64,000 nt of DNA from an uncultured Roseobacter sp. (GTDB lineage: Bacteria; Pseudomonadota; Alphaproteobacteria; Rhodobacterales; Rhodobacteraceae): positions 434,001 through 498,000 of the forward strand of contig NZ_CANMNK010000002.1 of NCBI RefSeq assembly GCF_947499265.1. The letters run 5' to 3'. Made by a program: the position numbers and the translations under genes. Below, piece after piece: positions 1 to 10,515 of this stretch; position 1 is the stretch's first letter; every line of letters starts with the position of its first letter. Under the pieces are notes generated by a model. That model did not search any database. It was not told the DNA's origin and worked only from the letters and a program-made list of their open reading frames with translations.

Positions 1-1177
1 CCGTGCGGCTGAGCGCAAAGATCGGCGTGAACATCGATGTCGGGAAGCCCATCGCCTCCAGGATGATGCCGGAATAGAAATCCACATTCGGGAACAGTTT
101 TTTGTCCGCGAAATAGGGGTCCGCAAGCGCTGCGGCTTCAAGCTCCTTGGCAACCTGCAGGATCGGGTTATCCTCGACACCCAGCAGATCCAGCACCTCA
201 TCCGCAGATTGCTTCATTACCTTGGCACGGGGGTCGAAGTTCTTATAGACGCGGTGACCGAAGCCCATCAGGCGGAAAGGGTCATTCTTGTCCTTGGCGC
301 GGGCGATGAATTCGGGAATGCGGTCCGGCGTGCCGATCTCGTTCAGCATCTCCAGGCAGGCCTGGTTGGCGCCGCCATGTGCGGGGCCCCAGAGACAGGC
401 AATGCCGGCGGCGATACAAGCAAAGGGGTTCGCGCCCGAGGAGGAGGCAAGGCGCACGGTCGAGGTCGATGCGTTCTGCTCGTGATCCGCGTGCAGCGTA
501 AAGATCCGGTCCATCGCGCGGCTGAGGATCGGATTGACCTCGTAGTTCTCGGCAGGCACCGCAAAGCACATCCGCAGGAAATTGGAGGCGTAATCCAGAT
601 CGTTCCGCGGATAGACGAAGGGTTGGCCAATGGTATATTTATAGGCCATCGCGGCGATGGTCGGCATTTTCGCGATCAGCCGGATCGAGGCGACCTCACG
701 CTGCCAGGGGTCGGAAATATCGGTGCTGTCGTGGTAGAAGGCAGACATCGCGCCCACGACCCCGGTCATGACCGCCATCGGGTGCGCGTCCCGGCGGAAG
801 CCGCGGAAGAAATTCATCATCTGCTCGTGCAGCATGGTGTGAATGGTCACACGGCTTTCGAAATCCTCAAGCTCTGCCGGTGTGGGCAATTCGCCATAAA
901 GCAGCAGGTAGCACACCTCCAGATAATGCGATTTGCTGGCCAGTTGGTCGATCGGATAGCCGCGGTGCAAGAGCTCGCCCTTGTCGCCATCGATAAAGGT
1001 GATGGTGCTGTCGCAGCTTGCGGTCGAAGTGAAGCCCGGATCGTAGGTGAAAACACCCGCCTGCGCATAGAGCTTGCGGATGTCGACCACATCAGGCCCG
1101 GCGGTTGGGGCAAAAATGGGCAGGTCATATTCCTTGCCGTCGATGCTCAACGTTGCGGATTTCGTGCTTTCAGCCAT
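1..1177 (-). CDS. gltA: Citrate synthase, C-terminus cut by window edge
   Basis: Condenses oxaloacetate with acetyl-CoA in the TCA cycle. The 392 residues present begin at an ATG read leftward from 1177 ([10 protein letters not shown]) and run off the left edge, so about a tenth of a usual ~430-residue protein is missing. Type II citrate synthase landmarks are visible: [13 protein letters not shown], the active-site His region [15 protein letters not shown], and [13 protein letters not shown]. It lies 85 bp downstream of gltX on the same strand, so co-transcription is possible. The identification is secure; only the C-terminus is unseen. Confidence 0.96.
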   Translation of the reverse strand, partial: MAESTKSATLSIDGKEYDLPIFAPTAGPDVVDIRKLYAQAGVFTYDPGFTSTASCDSTITFIDGDKGELLHRGYPIDQLASKSHYLEVCYLLLYGELPTPAELEDFESRVTIHTMLHEQMMNFFRGFRRDAHPMAVMTGVVGAMSAFYHDSTDISDPWQREVASIRLIAKMPTIAAMAYKYTIGQPFVYPRNDLDYASNFLRMCFAVPAENYEVNPILSRAMDRIFTLHADHEQNASTSTVRLASSSGANPFACIAAGIACLWGPAHGGANQACLEMLNEIGTPDRIPEFIARAKDKNDPFRLMGFGHRVYKNFDPRAKVMKQSADEVLDLLGVEDNPILQVAKELEAAALADPYFADKKLFPNVDFYSGIILEAMGFPTSMFTPIFALSRT

Positions 1178-1262
1178 TGGTGGTCCTTCCTGTCTTACTT
1201 GCGGGCGCGCCCGCCGTCCGGCTCCGAACGCTCAGCGCGTCCGGCCAATTATCTGTGCAAGG

Positions 1263-2675
1263 TCATGGCCTCGCGTCCTCAGCTGCGTCGGTCAAGCGGG
1301 CGAGGGTTTCATCTTTGCCCAGAACCAGCATCATATCGAAGACCGAAGGTGTCGCGGCCCGGCCTGCCAGCGCCGCGCGCAACGGCCCGGCCAGTTTCCC
1401 GAACTTGGTTTCTTTGCGCGCGGCAAAGCCATTCAGGAGCCCCTCCAGATTTTCTCTGTCCCAGCTATCAGTTTGCAGCTGCGGCGTCAATTCGCTCAGC
1501 ATACCACGGGATACCGTATCGAGGTTTTTCGCGGCCTTCTCGTCAATGTCGACCGGGCGCGAAACCAAAGCAAACCGTGCTTTTTCAAGAAGTTCCGGCA
1601 GGGACTTCGCGCGCTCTTTGACACAGTACATGGCGCGTTCCAGCATCTCCGACTGCCCCTGCGTCAATGCAGGTTGACCCGCTGCGGCAAGAAATTCGGT
1701 GATTTCTTGCTGCAGTGCGGCATCATCCGACTGTGCAATGTGCTGCCCCGAGAGGTTTTCGAGCTTTTTGAGGTCAAACCGGGCGGGGCTTTTGCCGATC
1801 CCCTCCAGATCGAACCAGTCGCGCGCCTGCGCGTCGGTAAAAAATTCGTCATCGCCGTGGCTCCAGCCCAGCCGCGCCAGATAGTTGCGCATGCCTGCGG
1901 CCGGAAAGCCCATGATCTGATATTCCTGCGCGCCCAGGGCCCCGTGGCGTTTGCTGAGCTTCTTGCCATCCGGTCCGTGGATCAGCGGGATATGCGCCCA
2001 GACTGGCACCTCCCAGCCCATCGCCTCGTAGATCATCATCTGACGCGCGGCATTGTTCAGGTGATCGTCCCCGCGGATCACATGGGTCACGCCCATGTCA
2101 TGGTCATCTACAACAACGGCCAACATATATACGGGCGTGCCATCGGAACGTAACAGAACCATGTCATCCAACTGCTCATTGCGGATGGTGACATCGCCCT
2201 GCACCCGGTCGCGGATCACGGTTTCGCCCGATTGCGGCGCTTTGATACGGACCACGAAGGGCGCCTCAGGGTGTGTCGCCGGGTCCGCATCGCGCCAGGG
2301 CGAGCGGTAAAGCGTGTTGGTGCCCTGCGCCCGTGCCTTCTCGCGGAATGCGGTGATCTCTTCCTGCGTCGCGAAACACTTGTAGGCCTTGCCCGCCGAC
2401 AGCAATTCATGGGCAACCGCTGCATGGCGGTCTGCGTTCTCAAACTGGCTGACGATCTCGCCATCGTGATCCAGCCCCAGCCAGGCCATGCCCTGCAAGA
2501 TGGCTGCCGTGGCCTCCGGCGTGGAGCGTGCACGGTCCGTGTCTTCGATCCGTAACAGGAACTTGCCGCCGCGCCCCCGCGCGTAGAGCCAGTTGAAGAG
2601 CGCCGTGCGCGCGCCCCCAATGTGCAGAAACCCCGTGGGTGAGGGGGCAAAACGGGTAACAACGGGCGCTGACAT
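1263..2675 (-). CDS. gltX: Glutamyl-tRNA synthetase
   Basis: Class I aminoacyl-tRNA synthetase charging tRNA-Glu (and, in many alphaproteobacteria, tRNA-Gln for later amidation). The 470-residue length is normal. The HIGH signature appears as HIGG at residues 18-21 inside [19 protein letters not shown], followed by [12 protein letters not shown]. The KMSKS loop is KLSKRHG about mid-protein. The C-terminal anticodon-binding half is present. It is divergent from comEC, with 89 bp between the two starts. Whether this is the discriminating or non-discriminating form cannot be told by eye. Confidence 0.96.
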   Translation of the reverse strand: MSAPVVTRFAPSPTGFLHIGGARTALFNWLYARGRGGKFLLRIEDTDRARSTPEATAAILQGMAWLGLDHDGEIVSQFENADRHAAVAHELLSAGKAYKCFATQEEITAFREKARAQGTNTLYRSPWRDADPATHPEAPFVVRIKAPQSGETVIRDRVQGDVTIRNEQLDDMVLLRSDGTPVYMLAVVVDDHDMGVTHVIRGDDHLNNAARQMMIYEAMGWEVPVWAHIPLIHGPDGKKLSKRHGALGAQEYQIMGFPAAGMRNYLARLGWSHGDDEFFTDAQARDWFDLEGIGKSPARFDLKKLENLSGQHIAQSDDAALQQEITEFLAAAGQPALTQGQSEMLERAMYCVKERAKSLPELLEKARFALVSRPVDIDEKAAKNLDTVSRGMLSELTPQLQTDSWDRENLEGLLNGFAARKETKFGKLAGPLRAALAGRAATPSVFDMMLVLGKDETLARLTDAAEDARP

Positions 2676-2764
2676 GCTGGCGTTTACCTTTCAGTAACCA
2701 TGAGGGGCGTAAACCTAGAAGGTCTGTCTATCCAGTGCAGTGAACGGGGGCAAGGAGGTGCTGC

Positions 2765-4825
2765 GTGACACAGATCCGAGCCATCCTGCTCAACCAGCGC
2801 GGGTCGCTTTTTGAGTGGATCCCTGTGTGCCTTGCCATCGGCATCGGCTGCTACTTTCTGCTGCGCTTTGAACCGTCGACGCCTTTCCTGATCGCGGTTG
2901 CCGCGGGTGCTGTGCTGCTCTTGGCAACGACGCGGTGGATGGGCGAGGCCCTCAGTCCTCTCGTGATCGCGGTTGTTCTGGTGGCTACCGGGTTCATTCT
3001 GGCGGCCCACCGGGCGCATGACGTGGCCAGCCCCAAGATGGGGTGGCGTTACTACGGCCCGGTCGAGGGGCGCATCATCAACATGGATCGCAGCAGTTCT
3101 GACGCGCTGCGCCTGACCCTCGATCAGGTGGTGTTGGAGCGCACCAGCCCGCAGCGCACCCCCGAAAGAGTGCGGATTTCCCTGCATGGCGATCAAAGCC
3201 TGAGCGTGGCGCCGACGCCTGGCTTGCGGGTGATCACCACGGCGCATATTTCGCCGCCCGGCGGTCCGGTGGAGCCCGGGGGCTTTGATTTCCAGCGCCA
3301 CGCCTGGTTTGGCCAGCTTGGCGGTGTGGGCTATTCCCGCGTGCCCTTGCTGGCGATCGCCCCGCCGGAAAAAGGCCAGTGGGAGCTGGTGATTTTTCAG
3401 GTGCGCATGGCCGTGGCCGCGCGAATGCTCGACATCCTGCCCGGCGATGTGGGTGGTTTTGCCGTTGCGGTCACCACGGGTGCGCGCAGCGCCATCAGTC
3501 AGGAGGCGCTGGATGACCTGCGCGCCAGTAACCTCGCGCATTTGCTGGCCATTTCCGGGTTGCACATGGGGCTGCTGACCGGGTTTGTCTTTGCGCTTCT
3601 GCGGATCGTTTTTGCGCTGATCCCGCCGCTGGCCCTGCGGGTGCCCGCGCGCAAACTGGCGGCGGGCGGGGCGCTGATCGTGGCGTCGGGGTATCTTGCG
3701 CTCTCCGGCGGGAATGTGGCGACTGAGCGTGCTTTCATCATGGTGGCCGTTGCCTTGACCGCGCTGATGCTGAACCGTCGCGCCATCAGTCTGCGCGCCG
3801 TGGCAATTGCGGCGACGATTGTCCTCTTCTTGCGGCCAGAAGCCTTGTTGGGCCCCGGGTTCCAGATGTCTTTCGCCGCGACAACCGCGCTGGTCGCGGT
3901 TTTTGGCTACATGCGGGATCACCAGATTTCCATGGGCCCGAATTGGGCAAAGCCGGTGGTCGCGGTATTGATTTCATCGGGTGTGGCCGGTCTGGCCACG
4001 GCTCCCATCGGGGCGGCGCACTTCAACGCGATTTCACACTACGGCCTTTTCGCCAATCTGACCTCGGTGCCGATGATGGGCACGGTTGTCATTCCCGCGG
4101 CCGTTCTGGCGCTGGTGCTCGCCCCCTTCGGTCTCGACTGGATTGGTCTGTGGATCATGGGCTGGGGGCTGCGCTGGATTTTGGAGGTTGGCAGTTTCGT
4201 GGCTGGTCTCGATGGCGCACGATCTTTTGTGCACGGGCCAGGGATGGCGGTGTTGCCGATGATTGCCCTGGGGTTTTTGTGGCTGTGTTTGTGGCAGGGG
4301 CGCAGCCGGTTGGTGGGCGTTCTCCCGGTGCTCGCGGCGTTTTGGCTGTGGGCCAATGCGGACCGTCCCATCGGGTTGATTGCGGAGAACGGCGCGCTGG
4401 TCGGCGTGATGACGGCAGAAGGCCGCGCGCTGAGCAAAGCCAAAGGAGCCGGGTTTGTCGCACAGAACTGGCTGGAAAACGATGGCGAGGCCACGGATCA
4501 GCTGACAGCGGCGGAACGCTGGCCCGATACGCGTGTTGCGGCGCTGCCTGGCGGTATCGAGGTCACCCATCTGGCGGGTAAGAAAGCGGTGGCCGCGTTC
4601 GCAGGCTGCGCCGAGGGCCAGATCATTGTCGCCAACCTGAACCTGCCCAAAAACGCATCCGGCTGCGTACTGCTGGACCCAAAGCGGCTTGAGGATATGG
4701 GGGCTGTGGCCATCACCGAAACCAAAGGCGGGGTGCACCTCAGATCGGTGCGCGATGTCACCGGTGACCGGCTCTGGACGCCCTGGTACCCGGCCAGCGG
4801 CCAGAGAGAAAGATGGCATCAGTAG
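2765..4825 (+). CDS. comEC: ComEC/Rec2-family DNA uptake channel
   Basis: Inner-membrane channel that carries single-stranded DNA into the cytoplasm during transformation; in Rhodobacterales it also serves uptake of gene-transfer-agent DNA. The start is a GTG with a near-perfect ribosome site AAGGAGGTG a few bases upstream. An N-terminal DUF4131-like region (residues ~20-200) is followed by the competence domain with many membrane helices, including the conserved [20 protein letters not shown]. The C-terminal ~170 residues sit where a metallo-beta-lactamase-like domain is often found, but no HxHxDH metal motif is visible, so that part looks degenerate. The 3' end overlaps the convergent lexA by 7 bp. 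Confidence 0.9.
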   Translation: MTQIRAILLNQRGSLFEWIPVCLAIGIGCYFLLRFEPSTPFLIAVAAGAVLLLATTRWMGEALSPLVIAVVLVATGFILAAHRAHDVASPKMGWRYYGPVEGRIINMDRSSSDALRLTLDQVVLERTSPQRTPERVRISLHGDQSLSVAPTPGLRVITTAHISPPGGPVEPGGFDFQRHAWFGQLGGVGYSRVPLLAIAPPEKGQWELVIFQVRMAVAARMLDILPGDVGGFAVAVTTGARSAISQEALDDLRASNLAHLLAISGLHMGLLTGFVFALLRIVFALIPPLALRVPARKLAAGGALIVASGYLALSGGNVATERAFIMVAVALTALMLNRRAISLRAVAIAATIVLFLRPEALLGPGFQMSFAATTALVAVFGYMRDHQISMGPNWAKPVVAVLISSGVAGLATAPIGAAHFNAISHYGLFANLTSVPMMGTVVIPAAVLALVLAPFGLDWIGLWIMGWGLRWILEVGSFVAGLDGARSFVHGPGMAVLPMIALGFLWLCLWQGRSRLVGVLPVLAAFWLWANADRPIGLIAENGALVGVMTAEGRALSKAKGAGFVAQNWLENDGEATDQLTAAERWPDTRVAALPGGIEVTHLAGKKAVAAFAGCAEGQIIVANLNLPKNASGCVLLDPKRLEDMGAVAITETKGGVHLRSVRDVTGDRLWTPWYPASGQRERWHQ

Positions 4826-5520
4826 GTGCGGATGAGGCCCACCAATTTGCCCTGAACCTTCACCTGGTCTTCGTTGAAAATCCGGGTTTCATAGGCCGGG
4901 TTGGCGGCTTCCAGCGCAATAGCGTGTCCTTTGCGCATGAAGCGTTTCAGCGTCGCCTCATGATCTTCGACTAGCGCCACGACGATATCGCCATTGTCGG
5001 CCACGCTGGTTTCCTTGATCACCACCACGTCGCCATCGTTGATCCCGGCCTCAATCATCGAATCCCCGCGCACTTCAAGCGCGTAGTGCTCGCCCGAACC
5101 TGACAGCATCTGGCTGGGCACGGCGACATTGTGGGATTGCTGGTTGATGGCCTCAATGGGCACACCGGCGGCAATGCGGCCCATCAGGGGCAATTCGGTT
5201 GCAGCGCTGGTGCTCACAGGCTGGGCGCTCGCCGGCTTGGGCGCATCGGGCTTGTCGCCATCGATCACCCGTGGGGTGAAGCCGGAGGTGGAGGCGCCGC
5301 CAAGGCTTTCGGGCAGTTTCACGATTTCGATGGCGCGGGCGCGATGGGCAAGGCGGCGGATAAAGCCGCGTTCTTCCAAGGCGGTGATCAATCGGTGGAT
5401 CCCGGACTTGGAGCGCAAGTCCAGCGCTTCTTTCATCTCGTCAAAACTGGGGGGCACACCGTCGCGCTGCACGCGGGTGTGAATGAACTCCAACAAATCC
5501 AACTGCTTCTTGGTGAGCAT
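4819..5520 (-). CDS. lexA: SOS repressor LexA
   Basis: Represses DNA-damage genes and cleaves itself when RecA filaments form. The 233-residue protein has an N-terminal winged helix ([14 protein letters not shown] to ~65), a linker, and a serine-protease domain. The cleavage bond is Ala118-Gly119 in GRIAAG, the nucleophile is Ser154 in RGDSMIEAG, and the partner is Lys192 in ATLKRF. The linker (residues ~70-108) is longer than in E. coli LexA, as usual for alphaproteobacteria. An SOS box 33 bp upstream indicates autoregulation. Confidence 0.97.
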   Translation of the reverse strand: MLTKKQLDLLEFIHTRVQRDGVPPSFDEMKEALDLRSKSGIHRLITALEERGFIRRLAHRARAIEIVKLPESLGGASTSGFTPRVIDGDKPDAPKPASAQPVSTSAATELPLMGRIAAGVPIEAINQQSHNVAVPSQMLSGSGEHYALEVRGDSMIEAGINDGDVVVIKETSVADNGDIVVALVEDHEATLKRFMRKGHAIALEAANPAYETRIFNEDQVKVQGKLVGLIRTY

Positions 5521-5552
5521 CTTTTGGTCCTCCGACGCCTGAATTTGCGTTT

Positions 5553-5567
5553 GTTCTAGTGATGTTC
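5553..5567 (-). promoter_or_regulatory. LexA (SOS) box upstream of lexA
   Basis: The + strand reads GTTC-TAGTGAT-GTTC, an exact match to the direct-repeat GTTC-N7-GTTC operator of alphaproteobacterial LexA. It is placed between the lexA start and the moeA stop, so it should autoregulate lexA. Confidence 0.85.
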
Positions 5568-5599
5568 CCGTTTTGTGTCAATGCTTTCGGTGCGGGGTG

Positions 5600-6772
5600 T
5601 CACAACGGCAGGTAGGCGACGGGCTCCCCGATAGCGCGCGCAGGATCATGGGGCGGGCGCACCAAAAGCGCGTTGGCCTGCGCCAGAACGGTCAGCAGAG
5701 AGCTGTCCTGCCGGTCAAAGGCGCGCAACCCTTCGGGCGTCACCGTGGCGCGCATATAGTGCTCGCGCGGCCCGTTGGGCGGCAGCGCGGCGGCAAGCGT
5801 TGTTTGCAGACGCGCCGCGGGGGCGATCCCCAATCCCAGCATAGCGCGCACGATGGGGGCCACGAAGACGGTGCCGCAAACCAATGCCGAGACTGGGTTG
5901 CCGGGCAGCCCGATCATCGGCACCCCGTCCAGCCGTCCCGCCATCAGCGGTTTGCCCGGGCGCATGGCCACTTTGTAAAAGGATTGTTCCATGCCGAGCT
6001 CTGCGGCGACGGGGGCCACCAGATCGTAGTCACCAACCGACGCGCCGCCGATGGTGACGATCAGATCGGCGGAGGCCGCCAGTTCGAACGCGGTTTTTAG
6101 CGAGGCCGCCGTATCCCGCGCGATGGGCAGCATCCGCGCCTCGGCGCCTTCGGCCTGCAATTGCGCTGCCAGGCCAAAGCTGTTGGAGGCGATGATCTGA
6201 TCCGGCCCGGGGGTCTCGCCCGGCATGACCAATTCATCGCCCGTGGCGAGGATCGCCACCACCGGGCGGCGCGTGACGGGCGCTTCGGCGATGTTCATCG
6301 CCGCCAGTAGGGCCACATCGGGCGGTCCCAGACGTCGCGGCGCTTCGATCCGGTCCCCGGCTTTGAAATCGCCGCCTGCGGGGCGCACATTGTCCTTGCT
6401 GTCCATGTCCCGGTTCACGGTGATGACATCGCCACGGCGCGTGACATCCTCCTGAATCACAACAAAATCAGCCTCTTGGGGCATCGGCGCGCCGGTGAAA
6501 ATGCGCACGCATTGCCCGGCGCCGATACGGCCCTGATAGCTGTGCCCGGCGGCGGCTTCGCCCACCACCTTGAACATCGCGTCCGGTTCGACCTCCGCGC
6601 GGCGCAGCGCGTAGCCATCCATGGAGGAGGCGTCAAATGGCGGTTGCGTGCGGGCCGCGGTGACGTCACGGGCCAGCACCCGGCCCGCCGCCTGCCGCAG
6701 CGGGATGGTTTCGATGTCCATCGGCGCCACGAGCGCAAACAGCTGATCCAGCGCTTCGGCGACAGAGATCAT
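5600..6772 (-). CDS. moeA: Molybdopterin molybdenumtransferase MoeA
   Basis: Inserts molybdate into adenylated molybdopterin, the last common step of molybdenum-cofactor synthesis. The 390-residue protein has MoeA landmarks: [13 protein letters not shown] near residue 46, GDRIEAP, the MoCF-binding domain with [15 protein letters not shown], and [12 protein letters not shown] followed by GLPGNPVSA. Its start overlaps the moaC stop as ATGA, so translation is probably coupled. It is the last gene of the trpG-to-moeA operon before lexA. Confidence 0.96.
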   Translation of the reverse strand: MISVAEALDQLFALVAPMDIETIPLRQAAGRVLARDVTAARTQPPFDASSMDGYALRRAEVEPDAMFKVVGEAAAGHSYQGRIGAGQCVRIFTGAPMPQEADFVVIQEDVTRRGDVITVNRDMDSKDNVRPAGGDFKAGDRIEAPRRLGPPDVALLAAMNIAEAPVTRRPVVAILATGDELVMPGETPGPDQIIASNSFGLAAQLQAEGAEARMLPIARDTAASLKTAFELAASADLIVTIGGASVGDYDLVAPVAAELGMEQSFYKVAMRPGKPLMAGRLDGVPMIGLPGNPVSALVCGTVFVAPIVRAMLGLGIAPAARLQTTLAAALPPNGPREHYMRATVTPEGLRAFDRQDSSLLTVLAQANALLVRPPHDPARAIGEPVAYLPL

Positions 6773-7248
6773 TGCGCTTCGAACCGTCCGGATTTGCCGC
6801 CGTCTTTCAAAACCACGCGCAGGTCATTGATCTGCATCGCCTTATCAACGGCTTTTGACATGTCATAGACCGTGAGCGCTGCCACAGAGGCTGCGGTCAG
6901 CGCTTCCATCTCGACCCCGGTCTGGCCGGTTGTCTTCACCGTCGCCTCGATCTGAAACCCAGGCAGGGTCTGATCGGGTGTGAATTCCACCGCGACCTTG
7001 GTGATCGGCAGGGGATGGCACAAGGGGATCAGATCGGAGGTGCGTTTGGCCGCCATGATCCCCGCCAGCCGGGCCACGCCCAGAACATCACCCTTTTTCG
7101 CGCGGCCTTCTGAAATGATATCAAAGGTTTCTGGCTGCATCTTAATGTTGCAGTGCGCCACGGCGATGCGGTCTGTAACCGGCTTGTCGCCAACGTCGAC
7201 CATATGGGCGTCGCCCTTGCTGTCAAAATGGGTCAGCTTTCCCGCCAT
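6769..7248 (-). CDS. moaC: Cyclic pyranopterin monophosphate synthase MoaC
   Basis: Converts the 3',8-cyclo intermediate made by MoaA into cyclic pyranopterin monophosphate in molybdenum-cofactor synthesis. The ATG at 7248 ([12 protein letters not shown]) gives 159 residues and lies one base beyond the trpC stop; a longer form from a TTG at 7266 would overlap trpC and is less likely. Family motifs include [12 protein letters not shown] and the [20 protein letters not shown] segment containing catalytic Glu and Asp residues, with KAVDK close by. Confidence 0.96.
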   Translation of the reverse strand: MAGKLTHFDSKGDAHMVDVGDKPVTDRIAVAHCNIKMQPETFDIISEGRAKKGDVLGVARLAGIMAAKRTSDLIPLCHPLPITKVAVEFTPDQTLPGFQIEATVKTTGQTGVEMEALTAASVAALTVYDMSKAVDKAMQINDLRVVLKDGGKSGRFEAQ

Positions 7249-7249
7249 G

Positions 7250-8062
7250 CTACATTCCCGTCGCAATCATCGGGTTGACCAGAAGATCGCGCGTGGCCTT
7301 TTCGACGTCCTGCTGACGCATCAGGCTTTCCCCGATCAGGAAAATCCGAGCGCCGTAGCGGGCCATATCCGCGAGGTCCGCAGGCGTGCTCAGACCGGAT
7401 TCGGAAACGATCAGCCGGTCTGCGGGTACATCACCCGACAAGGTGCGCGTCGTGTCGAGCGAGGTCTCAAAAGTCTTCAGGTTGCGGTTGTTGATGCCGA
7501 TCAGGCGGCTTTTCAAATAGCTCGCGCGCTGCAGCTCTTCGGCATCATGCACTTCGATGAGCGCATCCATCCCCCATGCGGCGGCGGCCTCTTCGAGCTC
7601 CTCGGCCTGATCGTCACTGACCGAGGCCATGATGATCAGAATACAATCGGCCCCCAGCGCGCGCGCCTCTGCCACCTGATAGGGATCGTACATGAAATCC
7701 TTGCGCAGCACCGGCAGGTCGCAGGCGGCCCGCGCCTGCACCAGAAATTCCTTGGCCCCCTGAAAGCTTGGCGTATCGGTCAGCACCGACAGGCAGGTGG
7801 CGCCGCCATCGGCATAGGCCTCAGCCAGAGTCGCGGGGTCAAAATCTTCGCGGATCAACCCTTTGGAAGGGCTCGCTTTCTTGATTTCGGCAATCAGCCC
7901 GTAGCCATCAAGCGTCGCCCGGTGCAACGCGTCGGCAAAAGGGCGGACAGGGGGGGCATCGCGGGCTTCGGCTTCCACGTCGGCGAGTGGTTTTTCCGCC
8001 ATGTCAGCGGCCACTTCTTCGAGCTTGTAGGCCTTGATCTTGTTGAGGATCGTTTCGGTCAT
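7250..8062 (-). CDS. trpC: Indole-3-glycerol phosphate synthase
   Basis: Closes the indole ring in tryptophan synthesis. The start is the ATG at 8062 ([13 protein letters not shown]), overlapping the ung stop as ATGA, giving 270 residues; an upstream in-frame start would lie inside ung. The (beta/alpha)8 barrel signature is clear: [50 protein letters not shown] and VSESGL. It is a stand-alone trpC, not fused to trpF. Confidence 0.96.
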   Translation of the reverse strand: MTETILNKIKAYKLEEVAADMAEKPLADVEAEARDAPPVRPFADALHRATLDGYGLIAEIKKASPSKGLIREDFDPATLAEAYADGGATCLSVLTDTPSFQGAKEFLVQARAACDLPVLRKDFMYDPYQVAEARALGADCILIIMASVSDDQAEELEEAAAAWGMDALIEVHDAEELQRASYLKSRLIGINNRNLKTFETSLDTTRTLSGDVPADRLIVSESGLSTPADLADMARYGARIFLIGESLMRQQDVEKATRDLLVNPMIATGM

Positions 8063-8730
8063 GATGTCTCCGGCGGGTTGGCCCAGTTTATGGCCTGCGC
8101 GCCGCGCGCCTGCAACCACCCATTGACGCGGCTGAAGGGTCGGGAGCCGAAAAACCCGCGTCGGGCAGACAGCGGCGAGGGGTGCGCCGTTTCTATTTTC
8201 AGGTTTGCGCGGGCATCGACGCCCTGCGCGGTCTTATGCGCGCCCGCACCCCAGAGCAGGTAGGCGCGCGGCTGATCCGCCAGCCGATTCAGGATTTGCC
8301 GCGTCAGGATCTGCCAGCCCAGTTTATCGTGGCCTTTGGCCTCGCCCGCGGGCACGGTCAGCACGGTGTTGAGCAGCAAGACCCCCTGATCTGCCCAGAA
8401 GCTCAGATCCGCGTTGGGCGGGCAGCCCCCGATATCCTCCTGCATTTCCTTGAAAATATTGCCCAACGATCTGGGCAAGGGGCGCACATCGGCCTCAGCA
8501 GAAAAGGCGAGCCCATGCGCGTGACCGGGGGTCGGGTAGGGGTCCTGACCCAGAACCACAACGCGCACCGCATCTGGTTGCACCTGCTCCAACGCGCGAA
8601 AGATCAGCGGCGCGGGGGGCAGGATCTGACGTTGCTCGGCGTGCAGGGCGGCCTCAATCCGTGGCCAATCGGTGGTGAAAAACGGCAGGTCGGCCCAGGC
8701 GCCCAAGTGGGTCAGGCGGTGATTACTCAC
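8059..8730 (-). CDS. ung: Uracil-DNA glycosylase, family 1
   Basis: Removes uracil from DNA to start base-excision repair. The 223-residue protein has the water-activating motif GQDPYP with Asp63, an LLNTVLTV strand, and the C-terminal [18 protein letters not shown] loop containing the catalytic His and minor-groove Leu. It sits between trpD and trpC with 4-bp overlaps on both sides, so it must be co-translated with tryptophan enzymes despite having no role in that pathway. Confidence 0.95.
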   Translation of the reverse strand: MSNHRLTHLGAWADLPFFTTDWPRIEAALHAEQRQILPPAPLIFRALEQVQPDAVRVVVLGQDPYPTPGHAHGLAFSAEADVRPLPRSLGNIFKEMQEDIGGCPPNADLSFWADQGVLLLNTVLTVPAGEAKGHDKLGWQILTRQILNRLADQPRAYLLWGAGAHKTAQGVDARANLKIETAHPSPLSARRGFFGSRPFSRVNGWLQARGAQAINWANPPETS

Positions 8731-9746
8731 GCGGCCTGGGTGATCCTGGCCACGGCGGTGATCTTGTCGCGCGCAGCCCCGCTGTCGATGGCGGCGGCGG
8801 CTTTCTCCACGCCTTCTTTCAGATCCGACACGGCATCGGCTACCAATAGCGCCGCGGCGGAATTCAGCAGCACCGCGTCGCGGTAGGCGGAGGGCGCGCC
8901 GTCCAGCAGCGCCTTGAAATCACGTGCGTTTTCTTCAGGCGTGCCGCCGATGATGGCCTCAAAGGGATGGACCGGCAACCCCGCATCCTCCGGATGCAGT
9001 TCGACATCGGAAACCGTGCCATCCACATCCAGGGCGCTGACCCAGGAGACGCCGGTAATGGTCAGCTCATCGGTCCCGTCCGAGCCATGCACCAGCCAGG
9101 CTTTTTCCGACCCCAGCGCGCCCAGCGTCTCCGCCATCGGGCGGATCAGGTCGCGGGAGAACGCGCCCGTGAGTTGCCGTTTCACCCCCGCCGGATTGGT
9201 CAGCGGCCCGAGAATGTTGAAGATGGTGCGGGTCCCAAGCTCGGCGCGTGTGGGCATCACATGGGCAATCGCGGGGTGGTGCATCGGCGCCATCATGAAG
9301 CCGATCCCGGCCTCGCTGAGCGCCTTCTCAACAACCGCAGGCCCGACCATCACGTTCAGCCCCATCTGCGTCAGCGCATCCGCCGCGCCGGATTTTGAGC
9401 TGAGGTTGCGGTTGCCGTGTTTGGCCACGACCACACCCGCGCCTGCCACCACGAAGGCGGTGGCGGTGGAGATGTTCAGCGTGCCCTTGCCGTCGCCGCC
9501 CGTACCAACGATGTCCATCGCCCCTTCGGGCGCCCGCACGGCATTGCATTTCGCCCGCATCACGGCAGCGGCGGCAGCATATTCATCCACGGTTTCGCCG
9601 CGGGTGCGCAGGGCCATCAGGAAACCGCCGATCTGGCTGGGCGTGGCTTCCCCGTCAAAGAGAATGCCAAAGGCGGTTTCGGCCTGATCCTTGGTCAACG
9701 GGCCCGTTGCGGCGGCCCCGATCAGCGGTTTCAGCGCGTCGCTCAT
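8727..9746 (-). CDS. trpD: Anthranilate phosphoribosyltransferase
   Basis: Joins anthranilate to PRPP in tryptophan synthesis. The 339-residue length is typical. The PRPP-binding glycine loop is seen as [17 protein letters not shown], followed by [17 protein letters not shown], and the anthranilate-side loop as [10 protein letters not shown]. The start overlaps the trpG stop as ATGA and the stop overlaps the ung start. Confidence 0.97.
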   Translation of the reverse strand: MSDALKPLIGAAATGPLTKDQAETAFGILFDGEATPSQIGGFLMALRTRGETVDEYAAAAAVMRAKCNAVRAPEGAMDIVGTGGDGKGTLNISTATAFVVAGAGVVVAKHGNRNLSSKSGAADALTQMGLNVMVGPAVVEKALSEAGIGFMMAPMHHPAIAHVMPTRAELGTRTIFNILGPLTNPAGVKRQLTGAFSRDLIRPMAETLGALGSEKAWLVHGSDGTDELTITGVSWVSALDVDGTVSDVELHPEDAGLPVHPFEAIIGGTPEENARDFKALLDGAPSAYRDAVLLNSAAALLVADAVSDLKEGVEKAAAAIDSGAARDKITAVARITQAA

Positions 9747-10324
9747 GCCGGGACTTTCATCTCGTTCAGGAAATTCTGCAGCAATGCGTGCCCGTGCTCT
9801 GACCGGATCGATTCCGGATGGAATTGCACCCCGTGGATCGGCAATTCGCGGTGCTGCAGCCCCATGATCGTGCCATCCTCCAGGTCGGCGGTGATCTCCA
9901 GCACATCCGGCACCGTATCGCGGTCCACTGTCAGCGAGTGATAGCGCGTGGCGGCAAAAGGCGAGGGCAGACCCGCAAAAAGACCGCTGCCGTGATGGCG
10001 GATATGCCCCATTTTGCCATGCACGATGTCCTTGGCCTGAACGACTTTGCCACCAAAGGCCTGACCGATGGTCTGGTGTCCGAGGCAGACGCCCATGAGC
10101 GGTGTGCGGGTTTCCGCTGCTGCGAGCGTCAGGCTAAGGCAAATTCCTGCCTGATCGGGGTCGCAGGGGCCAGGGGACAGCAAAATACCCGCCGGGTTCA
10201 TCGCCATCGCCTGCTGCACATCCAGCGCGTCATTGCGGTGCACCACAACATCCGCCCCCAGGCTGCCCAGATAATGCAAAAGGTTGTAGGTAAAACTGTC
10301 GTAGTTGTCGATCAGCAGCAACAT
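9743..10324 (-). CDS. trpG: Anthranilate synthase glutamine amidotransferase subunit
   Basis: Supplies ammonia to TrpE from glutamine. The start is the ATG at 10324 ([14 protein letters not shown]), the conserved TrpG beginning; a longer frame to 10423 has no family-like N-terminus. The class I amidotransferase triad is visible: Cys in [15 protein letters not shown] and His/Glu in GVQFHPESI. The 193-residue protein heads the operon; its partner trpE lies separately about 3 kb away on the same strand. Confidence 0.96.
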   Translation of the reverse strand: MLLLIDNYDSFTYNLLHYLGSLGADVVVHRNDALDVQQAMAMNPAGILLSPGPCDPDQAGICLSLTLAAAETRTPLMGVCLGHQTIGQAFGGKVVQAKDIVHGKMGHIRHHGSGLFAGLPSPFAATRYHSLTVDRDTVPDVLEITADLEDGTIMGLQHRELPIHGVQFHPESIRSEHGHALLQNFLNEMKVPA

Positions 10325-10515
10325 GTCCAAAACTTCGAATTCGGGGCTGGAGGCGCAGGCCCCGAGCGCGATATACATCACGGATACATGTTCAGGCTTG
10401 CAAGGCCGCGTCAAGGGGCGCAAATAAGAGCAAAAGGTCGGAATATGACCAGGGTAGACGGTTCATTGATGCGCGCGCGGGTCGCGTGTCGGGGGCGAAA
10501 CGAGGTGAGCAGAGA

